A stretch of 64,000 nucleotides of DNA, taken from NCBI GenBank assembly GCA_028583605.1, contig CM053331.1, positions 9,780,857-9,844,856 on the forward strand, written 5' to 3'. Below, piece after piece: positions 54,763 through 64,000 of the stretch. The notes beneath the pieces were generated by a model. That model made no database searches, was not told the origin of the DNA, and saw nothing but the letters and a program-made list of their open reading frames with translations. The number at the start of each line of letters is the position of its first letter. The stretch's first letter is position 1. Made by a program: the position numbers and the translations under genes. The DNA comes from Dastarcus helophoroides. Its lineage: Eukaryota > Arthropoda > Insecta > Coleoptera > Bothrideridae.

Positions 54763-57700
54763 TAGGGCTTACAATACCGGGATTCCGGGATCCCGAATAC
54801 CAGAATCTCGGACGATTTTTGTCCGGTATTAAAAACCGGTATTTATGTAAAAATAACGGTATTTTGGTATTGCATTAGTTGATAAAAATTGAATTTATGC
54901 ACAATATAAATCTAATTTAAAATAATATTAATTAATTGCAAGAAATCTTTTTTTGAAGATAAACAAACAATTTCATTTCTAGTGATTAAAAGCCTTGGTT
55001 TTATTTAATAGATATGAAGAGATTTTAGTTAGTATACTAAATAAATTAAAAGTATTATATTTTTTATAAAAAAATAGATAAATTTCTGTTTTATTTGTAA
55101 ATGTGAACTAATAAAGCATTTTTCGACCTTATTTTTGTATTATACCTTTTATCATGTAATTTACGTTACATAAAACTGAACTTGCCCGTTGTAGTTAAAA
55201 TATCTGATGTTTTATTTTTGCTTTTTTAATAACATTAAACGCAGTTTTCTAATATTTATCATGTAAAAATAAAATTTACCAGATATTTTAAACTATAATA
55301 AGAAATTTACTAATTGTTTATGTTTAACGTCTACTACTCAATGAATAGGTCTCGTTTATACAAATACATAAAGTGTGTAACACAAAAATTATTAAATAGT
55401 TTAGATTAGATTGTTTAATTTTGCAAATCAGCTGTAGTGTTTACAAGTAAAAATTATATTTTATATTTTCAATTTTATTTTTCATTCCGTTGTGTCTTGT
55501 GGTGTGTGGATTATGTGCACTTGTTTTCTGGTTTTATTTCTAATAATTGAAAATTATATAACGGTATTTAAATACTGATTAATCCATGTGAATTATATGA
55601 TACGGTAAGTTTATATTTGTATTAATGTAAGTTAGAGTGTAATTAATTTACAAATATTAAAATTAATAGGCATAAACTGCTATACCCCCTGAAAGATGAA
55701 TACATTTACGGAGCACCGAAAAGGACAGGACGAAACTTCAGTTTGGAATCATTTTTTGATTGAAAAAAACGGACAGGCTGCAGGAGGATCCACAAGTGGC
55801 CTTCATACTCACTTAAAAACGATACATGGACTAAATCTTAAAAAGAAATGCAAATCTCCCCATGATGTCGAATTAAGTGTTTCTAAACAGCCTAAATTGT
55901 TAATAACAAATTATTTTAAAAATAATAAAAACGAAAAACTTTCAGAAGTGCTTGCCCGAATGACAGCTCGCGATGGTTTGTCTTTTAATATTTTTATAAA
56001 ATCGTATGACATAAGAGAAGGTTTAAAGGCTAGAGGATTCAAAGACATACCAAAATCTGCAGTCACTATTGGAAATATGGTACTTGAATATAGTAAAATT
56101 ATTAAACAGTCTACAGTGCATGAAATTTCTAGACTGAAATCTGAAGGTAAACGTTTCAGTATCACATTTGACGAATGGACATCTATTCGTAATCGGCGCT
56201 TCATAAACATTAATATACATTCTGTTGGAGGAACAATGTGAAATATCGGACTAGTGCGCGCTTACGGATCCGTTCCAGCAGAAAAATGCTTATCCCTTGT
56301 AGAAGAAAAATTGAAAGATTTTAATTTAGATATATCTAAAGACATAGTTGGAGTAACTACTGACGGTGCGTCGGTTATGGTAAAATTAGGAAAAATTATA
56401 GAGGCTGAACATCAACAATGTATGGCACATTGCATAAATTTAGCAATTACTGATGTTTTGTATAAGTCAACTTTGAACCCGAGTGTGGATATTGATGTGG
56501 AGCAAAATTATAATGATGTTAATGATGTTGACGATGACGATGATAACGACGAAGAAGATGGCAATGGAATTTTTATAGAGTTAGATGCTAGTATTACTAC
56601 AAGTAATATAAATATTAGACATATTGGTATATCATCTCTAGTTTCGAAAATTCGGAAAGTAGTGAAAACATTTAAAAATTCACCTTCTAAAAATGATAAA
56701 TATTTACAAAAGTACGTGAGAGAACAATTAGGCAAAGAAACAGCGCTAAAATTAGATTGTCAAACAAGATGGGACAGTATGTTATTTATGTTAGAAAAAT
56801 TTGAAGAAATTAAATTTTGTATTCAAAAAGCACTTATTGACATTAGAGAGAATTTAATTTATTATGTTCAATTATTGCTGCTCTTACTCCTGTAAAATTA
56901 ACAGTAGATGCATTATGCCGAAAAGATGCAAATCTTTTGACGGCTGACGCTTCTTTAACATTTATGTTAGATAATCTTTCCCAGCAAAAATCTGCAATTG
57001 CATTAGAATTATTGGAAGCATTAAAATCTCGAATTTTACTGCGACGAACTGAATTATCACAAATACTTCAGTATCTGCAAAAGGGCTCACAAGAGGTTGG
57101 AGAAGTATTTAAACGCATATCCAAATTTACAATCATTAAAAAAATTGTAAGCTTAACTAAACGGCTCACACATGGAAGTTGTGCAAGAAACATCCCTTCC
57201 AATATCTTCCCAAATTAGTAATGAAACAGTATTAGAATCTGACAAGGTAAACGCAAATGCATTAAAGAAAAAACTGCAGGCAGCAATAAAAGAAACACTA
57301 AATACTTCATCCGTGCCTGCGTTTAAAAGAATTCCAGGCCTGGAACAAAAAATAAAAGATTAAATTACTTTTTTTGAAAAAACAGGAATAAAAGGAACGT
57401 ATTTACAGAATGTGTATGATTTCTTAATGACAATAGTGCCGACAAGTGTAGAATCAGAAAGAGCTTTTTCGGCGGCTGGTTATATTTGTACGAAAATTCG
57501 GTCCTCGCTTGACGATGAAACGATTGATTGTTTATGTTTTTTAAGAGCATACTTTAATAAACAAAACGCAAGTCATTAATATTATTTCATAAATACTTTC
57601 AATTTAATTATATTTTTTGATTCTTTAAGTATATAATGCCATACGAGCCTATTATATGTAAAATGTAACATAGAATTTAATATGTACTTTTTTTTACTTG

Positions 57701-57951
57701 CACGTTTTTTTGTATCGATCTACTCCTACTCTCTATGTAATAAAATAAATAATATCTACTCATTTCGGAACAATATTTATTGGATTTCATATATTATTTG
57801 TTAAAAAGTCAATATAACAACTGAGGTAAGTAAAAATATAACTAGTAAATTTTTTATTAATAATACCGGTTTTAATACCGGTATCCCGATATTTCAAATT
57901 TCAAATATCAAATACCGGTATTCAGATTTTAGTTCGGTATTGTAAGCCCTA
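54763..57951 (+). mobile_element. hAT transposon with intact TIRs and 8-bp TSD
   Basis: A 3189-bp element with identical 17-bp inverted ends TAGGGCTTACAATACCG and an exact 8-bp duplication ATCCCATT (54755-54762, 57952-57959). Near both ends the word ACCGGTATT or a close variant recurs several times in both orientations, as expected for subterminal transposase-binding sites of hAT elements. A single broken transposase gene (55696-57579) fills the interior. A GGTAAGTT word at about 55603 and a TTAATAG before 55672 might mark an intron in the 5' leader. Confidence 0.9.
55696..57579 (+). pseudogene. hAT transposase, broken
   Basis: Four segments read in order. 55696-56241: a BED-finger remnant (W, then LHTHLKTIHG with the two His, but the C-x2-C part is missing) and the first catalytic region ITFDEWTSIRNRRF, ending in a TGA where Trp is expected. 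56242-56895: the second catalytic Asp in VGVTTDGASVMVKLG, the CMAHCINLAITD helix, an acidic insert rich in Asp, and CQTRWDSMLFML. A frameshift near 56865 leads to IAALTPVKLTVDALCRKDA and on to about 57160, where a second frameshift occurs. A TAA at 57361-57363 interrupts before the C-terminal dimerisation domain, which is otherwise complete: FLMTIVPTSVESERAFSAAG (catalytic-type Glu), ending at the stop 57577-57579. Ends are intact but the enzyme is dead. Confidence 0.85.
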
Positions 57952-57959
57952 ATCCCATT

Positions 57960-59532
57960 ATTGGCAGTTTGAGATAATTCAAATTAAAGTGTTTACATAA
58001 TCACGAAAAATCACTACATTGAAAACATATTTTTTTGAAATATCCTAAAATTTGCTATGCAAATATAAAATTCAGCTCGCTTGAAATAGACAAGATCGAA
58101 GACTAGATCGTATACAAATTAAAAAAAAGACATAGAACCTAGAAATAACAATTTTAATTTAATTTATTTATGATATTATTATTTAAAAATTAAACGAACA
58201 CTTTTAGATCATAGTTTTTAATTTTCACTTCTCTCCGCAGTCCCCATAACTGCGCAATTTTTTTTTATGTTTCAGGGGATTAGATCTGTATATCAGTTAT
58301 TAAAGTTATATGAAAAATATTATCAAATTATTATTAATTTAAATATTATTATCAAAAATAGTGTTACAAAAATATCTGTAGCTATAAACCTCTATAAACC
58401 ACAATACAGAACATTTTTACAGTGTGCAAGAGATGGACATTTACCCACGTCAACACAAAAGCAGATTAGCAAATAGCGAGAGCAAGGAAAATGTTTCCAG
58501 GTTGTGCCTTTAGGCTAATTACCGCGCAATGTTTATCTAGTTTCCAAATTGTTTCATTGTGGCTATACAATGGACATAAATCCTCTGCCAATTGACGTAT
58601 TAGCGACGATAATTAAACAATTTCTGTATCGAATCCACTGAAGCCGACCTGTGGATATATCATAGAAATTGAATCATTTAATTTGACAATAACTCTTTCC
58701 AAATCCTCTCATCTATGAAAGTTGGCATGTTGTGGAGTTCTGACTCTTTTCCAACTTTCGTTTGTATCTGGATGCACTTCATTAAACATTTCTCTTTTGC
58801 AGTGAAATTCAAGATAAGGTAACTTTTTCACACTTTTTAGAAATCCGAAAGTCACATTTTCCGGATTTTTGTCTATTGTACTTTCATTCTTTGTTAAAAT
58901 TTCTGTAACTATGAAACTGGGGTCTAAATATTAATTTATTGTTTTAGGGGATTTCATAGTTTAGGAGTATAAATAAATTTACTCATAAGCTTATAACTTG
59001 GGTTTACCTAATCTAAATATACCTCCTTGAGAATTTTAAACTTCTTGATTTTTTGTTTTTTGAGAAAGCAAATTCCAAATACATTTGGCATGTAGGTGCT
59101 CTGGATAATTTTCGTTCATCCCACTTCCATTCCGAGATTTTCAGAAAAGAGTCGATTCGAGTTTACAATCAAAGTTATGAGAGCTTGAAGTCGAGTTTTG
59201 AGAATTGTTTTAGACATAAAATAAGATAACTTTTTTCATAATTTAGACTTTGACATTTCTAGTTAGTCAAAACTAGCAAAAAAATTTCACTTATTGTCAT
59301 AAAAATCTAAACATTTTGAAGTTGCATGATAAAGTTAAAAATTCGAGTTCTCGTCACCGAATTCAGATACGTACGTTTTAACATGTTAATGGTTGCTCCG
59401 TTATTCATTTTGAATTTTCACTGTTCTGTGTGTAATAAATCATGGGAAGTTTGTGAAAATCATTACATGGGACATTACTTCCTTTTTGACGTATTGATCA
59501 CTTAGTAAATATCATCAGATCATTTAGTAAAT
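57960..59532. other. Unique-looking DNA with one dispersed repeat patch
   Basis: 58225-58275 repeats the patch at 32125-32180. Beyond that no gene or repeat end is recognised; the 69-codon frame at 58267-58476 starts inside the repeated patch. Confidence 0.4.
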
Positions 59533-60382
59533 ATGGCTAATAATAATTGTGAACATTGTAAGACAGCTATAGGGCAAAGTAAACCAGGTATTTCTTGTGC
59601 TGGTTCTTGTGCGTTATCTCATCATGTCAGCTGTGCTGGTATTTCTGCTGATATTTTGATTGTACTGGTTTTGTGAACGGTGCGATAGAATTAAAAACGA
59701 TTATGAAAAATTCATTTAAAGAACGCTTGCAACCAAGATTTCCGATATAATTATGAATGTGGAAAAAGTATTTTTTAAAGCCAAGATTGAGCTTATTGAG
59801 GCTGCAAATAAGAAATTTTCTGATTTGTCACTTTCTAATTGCATTCAAACTAAGCAAAAAAAGATAATAAAGTATTGGTTGCCCAGAAGGAGCAGCTCAA
59901 GGACGAGCTGAGAAAGAAAGGTAATCCTGTTGACACAGATGCCGGTTTATCCTTGAATAAACCGAATAAAAATGGAGGTACTATACTTAAGTGTGGCAAT
60001 GATAAAGATTTGATAAGCATTCAGGCATATATTCAGAAGGGAATGAGTGACACGTTTAATGTTGATGTTCCAAAAGTCTTAAAACATCGAATAAAAGGGT
60101 TGGCATAACTTATAGAAAGTTTCAGATAGGAAAGTTAAAATAATGCGAAAAACTAAAATTGTAAGTGCCCAGTTTTCAATGGTGCTGGAAGTTGATGCAA
60201 TTACATATGAAATATTTATTGATAAGGAAAGAATGAATATTGGCTGGAACAGCTGTATGGTTTTTACTGATTACGGTATCAGAAGGTGTTTTAGATGTTG
60301 TCGTTATGGCCATTTGCTTAAGAATTTCAAAGAAAATAAAGTATATGCTAAATGTAGTAACAATCATTATACTAAAGTGTAA
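59533..60382 (+). pseudogene. CR1-type LINE ORF1 (gag-like) remnant
   Basis: From ATG 59533 the frame reads MANNNCEHCKTAIG, then a C-x3-C and H-x2-C arrangement (CAGSCALSHHVSC), a PHD-like zinc finger common at the N-terminus of arthropod CR1-type ORF1 proteins. After stops and frameshifts, a charged segment (VAQKEQLKDELRKKGN) probably came from a coiled coil. A gag-like core follows (TILKCGNDKDLISIQAYIQK, PKVLKHRIKGLA, 59875-60108), then MNIGWNSCMVFTDYGIRRCF and CCHC-type knuckles CFRCCRYGHLLKNF and CSNNHYTKV (60143-60382). ORF1 binds element RNA. No matching ORF2 follows directly, though a LINE polymerase piece lies at 61742-62090. Confidence 0.65.
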
Positions 60383-61741
60383 TTTTAATTACTTGACTTT
60401 TTTCTTGAAAATTTTGGGCGTTTTATGAGTGGATTTCATTCCCTTATTTAAAATTTGAATATATTGAACACTTTTTCTTAAAATTCACTTTCTACGTCTA
60501 AATTTTGACTGTTTTTTCGAAATTTGGACATTTTCGAAGTCAAGCAAAATATTCTACTTTATATCATTAAATTTAATATTATTTTACGAAAATGTAAAAG
60601 AGTCAAAATGGACCATTTCGTAGAAATTCGGGATAATTGAATATCAGTGCAAAAATTTCGAGTTTAAAATTTAAATTTTTAAAAGTAATTTAGGTTTAAA
60701 ATAATTAAAATCAAATTAGCAATTTTGGAAAAATAATCTGCATTTTGGAAAAAGTTTCATTTTTTGAAAAAATATTAAGTTTACAATGGAAGCGTCGAGA
60801 AAAATTAAAAAATGCACACCCTAAATTTTTGTTTTTATCGAAATTGTAAAATTGTGAAATGTAGGCTCGATGTTTTCAAATTTCTTATGTAAAGAAAAAA
60901 AATCTAAAAAATGAAAAAAGTGAATTCAGAGAAATAAATGACTTTCAATTTGTCTCAAAAATAAAGTTAAAATTTGGAAAATTAAGTCAAACATATTACG
61001 AAAAATGTACGTTTTGTGTTTGTAATCAAATATTAAAAACAAAAAGTACAAATTGAAAGTGCAAACCAAGGAAATCGAGCAAAAATGTTAAAATTTAAGA
61101 AAACTATTATTTAAACATAAGAGAAAATCCTAAAATTTGAACCCGAAATTCAAAATTGAAGAAAAAAAAATTCTATTAATGAGTAAATTTTAAAGCACAA
61201 AACCTATTTTAAAAAAATGTTAAAGTACAACTGAAAGGTAAATACAGAAAATGTTAATTCAGAAGTTATGAAAAATTTTAAGATATAACCCGGAATTAGA
61301 CACAATCAAGACAATATTTTAAAATTAATAAGATTCGAAAAAGGTTCATTCCTCAAGAATAAATGACAATTTTCAATTTAAAGTTAAAATTTAAGGAAAA
61401 AATTAGAAAGTAAATTGTTTGGAAAGCAGCCAAATTTTCAAAAAGAACATATGCTTATTTTACACAAAAAAAAACCAGAGAAAAAACTCAAAAAAACTTG
61501 TAGTTAAACGTATCTTTAAGATTGAGGTAAATTAAGGAAAGAATCCAGTTCTCTAGAAGAAGTCGAAATTTTGAGTTCAATATTAAAAGTGTTGTTTTAA
61601 AAATATATAACACAATTAAAAGCGACAATCTGTTAAAATTTCTGAATTGAAAAATATTTTGAATATAAATATATTTTAATTATAAGTTTAAATTCTTAGA
61701 AACAAGCAGAAATCTCGATAATATATTTGACTACACAATTA

Positions 61742-62090
61742 TTTCATTCATATTCGCTCCGTTCACAGCAGACATTCCAAGAACTGACCAGACGACATTA
61801 GCAATTTATGCAGACAGCAGAGCTTTCATGGCTAATTCTCTAATTGTAAGTTTAGATAGAATTGGTCACCAGACGACTACGTAGAGCAACAGACGAACTT
61901 TTAGAATACTTTAGTCGATGGAGAATCCAAATCAACGCAGACAAGACCCAAGCAGTCTTCTTCACAAGAAGAAGACTCCAACTTCTGACTCCAACCATAT
62001 GGTGAGGTTCATGTCCATGGGCAAAACGTCAACTGAATATTTCAGGCTACGTATCTGGGGGTAATACTCCACAAAAGACTGACATTTCAA
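61742..62090 (+). pseudogene. LINE reverse transcriptase fragment
   Basis: First frame: FIFAPFTADIPRTDQTTLAI then YADSRAF, where the catalytic YADD has become YADS. After a shift: LRRATDELLEYFSRWRIQIN, ADKTQAVFFTRRRLQLL, and later ISGYVSGGN (usual form VKYLGV). The order is that of Jockey-type polymerase motifs C to E. GC content is higher than in the flanking array, so it is a more recent insertion than its surroundings. It differs in sequence from the other LINE family here. Confidence 0.65.
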
Positions 62091-62692
62091 TTCTTTTTCT
62101 TAAAATTCGTAGTATTTATTTTGAATTAATAAATGTTTTTTTCAGTTTTGATTTTAAGTCCAAATTATAAGAAAAAGGATAAACTTTTGAGATAGATATT
62201 GAAATTTAAAAAAGAAATTCTGATTGAGAAAATGAATCACTAAATTTTGTAGAACAAGATGAATTAAAAAAATTTAGGGAAAAGTTTAATTTTTTTGATT
62301 TCGTGCTTTTTTCCCAACTTCCGTCTTATTCTCGAAATCAAATTTCTTTATTTTCTTCAAAATCTTGAGTTTATAATCGATTTTTTACTATGTTTTTAGC
62401 ATTGCATTAAAAATGATCTCGAAACTTTATATTGGTATTCAAATTTTTGAGATTAGTTAAAAATAAGTCAAACTTTTTGGCTGAAAATAGAAATCTCCAA
62501 ATTAAACTAGAAATTTACAGTTAAAAGTGCAAACGAATTTAAAATCGAAGTAAGTGAAATTTTCAGAACAAACTCGAGATGATGAAAAAAGTCAATTTTT
62601 CAAAAGCCATGGTTTAAAAAGAAAGGTTAAAGTCTTCAACCTAAAGTCAATAGTTTATAGTTGAAGTCCAGTGTTTTAAAATAGATATTCTA

Positions 62693-62783
62693 CAAATTAT
62701 GGAATGGCACATACTTCACACGAGCGAAAAGTTTGAAACCATAGCCACAGGCGAGGGTAACGGTGTCCTCATTCCATAACTTG
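62693..62783. mobile_element. 91-bp MITE, TA target
   Basis: CAAATTATGGAATGGCAC at the left faces ...CATTCCATAACTTG at the right, between TA dinucleotides. The interior (ACACGAGCGAAAAG, AGGCGAGGGTAACGGTGTCC) is GC-rich compared with the flanks. Most likely a tiny mariner-type non-autonomous element. Confidence 0.55.
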
Positions 62784-63795
62784 TAAACTATACTAATAAA
62801 TTAAATAGGTAGATGAAAACTGAAATTTCAAAATGAAAACAAAAAATTAAAATCAAAATTTCGAGATTAGTGTCGAAATTTTGCATTTGAAAATTCGCAA
62901 TTACGAGAAAAAGTCGAAAAGAGTCTAAATTTGGAGGGTAAAGTTAAAGGTTTGAGAAAAGCAAAAAACTGTAACAAAATTACAAAATGGAATAGAATTT
63001 GGTTTAAATATTGAGAAAAATGTAATAACCAGATAAAAAACAACTTCGTAATTTTTATATTTCTTCATTCCAAAATGTTAAGTTTAAATTCGAATTTTTA
63101 ACCCAAAATTATGAAAATAGATCGAATTTTGCAATTAAAACTCAAAATTTCAAAATTTAAATAGAAATTTTCAGTTAAGAGTATAAACAAGATTGAAATC
63201 AAAATTTTGGAAATAAGCTCGAAATTACGAGAAAAGGCTTAGATTTCAAAAATTGCAGTCTTAAGAAAAATTCAGATTTTTGAAAAGGAAGCTTAAATTT
63301 TGAGATAAAGTCAAGATATAATAAATAACATAATATAATAAAAAAGCCTAGATTTCAAAAGTTTCAGCTTTAAGAAAAATTCAAATTTTTGAAAAGGAAG
63401 CTCAAATTTCGGGATAAAGTCAAAATATTGCGGTTGAAATCCAAAGTTGAAAACAATCGAAATATGATGGAGATTTACATTGGACGTTTAGGACAAAAAT
63501 TTTGAAAAACAAAAACATAATTTCTGAAAGAAATAATAAAATTTCAAGCAAAATTCGAATTTTCTAAATCTTTTAAAACTTTTAAAATTTATTTTAGACT
63601 TTGAGGAAAATATAATTAATTACGTCAAAAAACTCAGTTCATTTTAATTATTGAGTTTTTCTTCAATAACACGATTCTCTAAATTTTTAGTTTAAATTCC
63701 AAATTTCGAGATCGAAAATGATATTTTAGAAATAACTCGACTTTTTGAATTAAAAACCAAAATTCTAAAATTAAACTTGTCTAGTGTAAGCAACT

Positions 63796-64000
63796 AAAAA
63801 CTGAAATATAAATCTTGTCCCTTGAAACCAAGAAAGATTAAAAAACACAACAAAGGTTGATCTAACACGTTTCGATAGCCAAGCTATCATCTTCAGTATC
63901 TCACTGAAGATGATAGCTTGGCTATCGAAACGCATTAGAGCAACCTTTATTGTGTTTTTTAATCCTACTTGGTTACAGGGGACAAGATTTGTATTTCCCT
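63796..64000. mobile_element. Hammerhead repeat family 1, inverted dimer, cut by window end
   Basis: Left arm with a minus-strand core (63893-63896 is TCAG of the CTGA box) and right arm with a plus-strand core (CTGAAGA 63904-63910, GATAGC/GCTATC, GAAAC, but ATT in place of GTT). Arms are almost perfectly inverse over a short centre (TATCTCA). The outer right end lies beyond the window. Confidence 0.7.

Larger units (their letters stand above)
60390..63790 (+). repeat. Degenerate AT-rich array (A-rich on plus)
   Basis: A-rich GTCGAAATTTTGA / AAAAGTCAAA texture, interrupted by a LINE fragment and a small MITE. Within it, 63225-63300 and 63340-63420 are near-duplicate segments (AGATTTCAAAA.TT.CAG, TTAAGAAAAATTCA, GAAAAGGAAGCT). 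Confidence 0.55.

Overview
The window is gene-poor, very AT-rich eukaryotic DNA, most likely from an insect or other arthropod. The evidence is the mix of element families: Jockey/CR1-like LINEs, a mariner-like transposase with an insect-type DUF4817 N-terminus, a hAT transposase, and Ty3/Gypsy-type solo LTRs. The species cannot be named from this sequence, and no host gene, spliced gene model or functional tRNA/rRNA gene could be recognised. Every coding remnant that could be identified belongs to a transposable element, and all are broken.

Layout. 1-5.7 kb: one LINE fragment inserted inside another, a tRNA-like repeat, and a minus-strand LINE reverse transcriptase. 7.3-9.5 kb: a hammerhead-bearing inverted dimer beside degenerate T-rich sequence. 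9.6-12.1 kb: the longest LINE copy (endonuclease, reverse transcriptase and C-terminal region; minus strand). 13-18.4 kb: two solo LTRs, hammerhead-bearing repeats and unique DNA. 18.4-21.7 kb: degenerate T-rich array. 21.7-23.6 kb: mariner-like element with 399-bp TIRs. 24-28.3 kb: inverted hammerhead repeat, unique DNA, third solo LTR. 29-36 kb: degenerate A-rich DNA with a minisatellite and a mariner-like non-autonomous element that contains a hammerhead repeat. 37.7-50.3 kb: long degenerate arrays with tandem duplications, a Harbinger-like MITE and more hammerhead repeats. 51.5-54.2 kb: a 2.6-kb foldback palindrome. 54.8-58.0 kb: a hAT element with an exact 8-bp target duplication. 59.5-62.1 kb: LINE ORF1 and reverse-transcriptase remnants. 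The window ends inside another hammerhead inverted dimer.

The most interesting system is a set of three sequence-distinct families of short interspersed repeats that carry type I hammerhead ribozyme folds. All are 100-460 bp, many are head-to-head inverted dimers, and several are flanked by 9-13 bp target-site duplications. That fits target-primed reverse transcription and resembles hammerheads known from Penelope-like elements and metazoan retrozymes. The best pair (7555-7616 minus, 7661-7722 plus) keeps every core nucleotide. In a second family a stem II base pair covaries between copies. No Penelope-type protein is present, so the mobilising enzyme would have to come from elsewhere.

About half of the window is quasi-periodic AT-rich DNA built around a loose GTCGAAATTTTGAAAAA-like word. 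It runs in long blocks whose orientation (A-rich or T-rich on the plus strand) switches abruptly.
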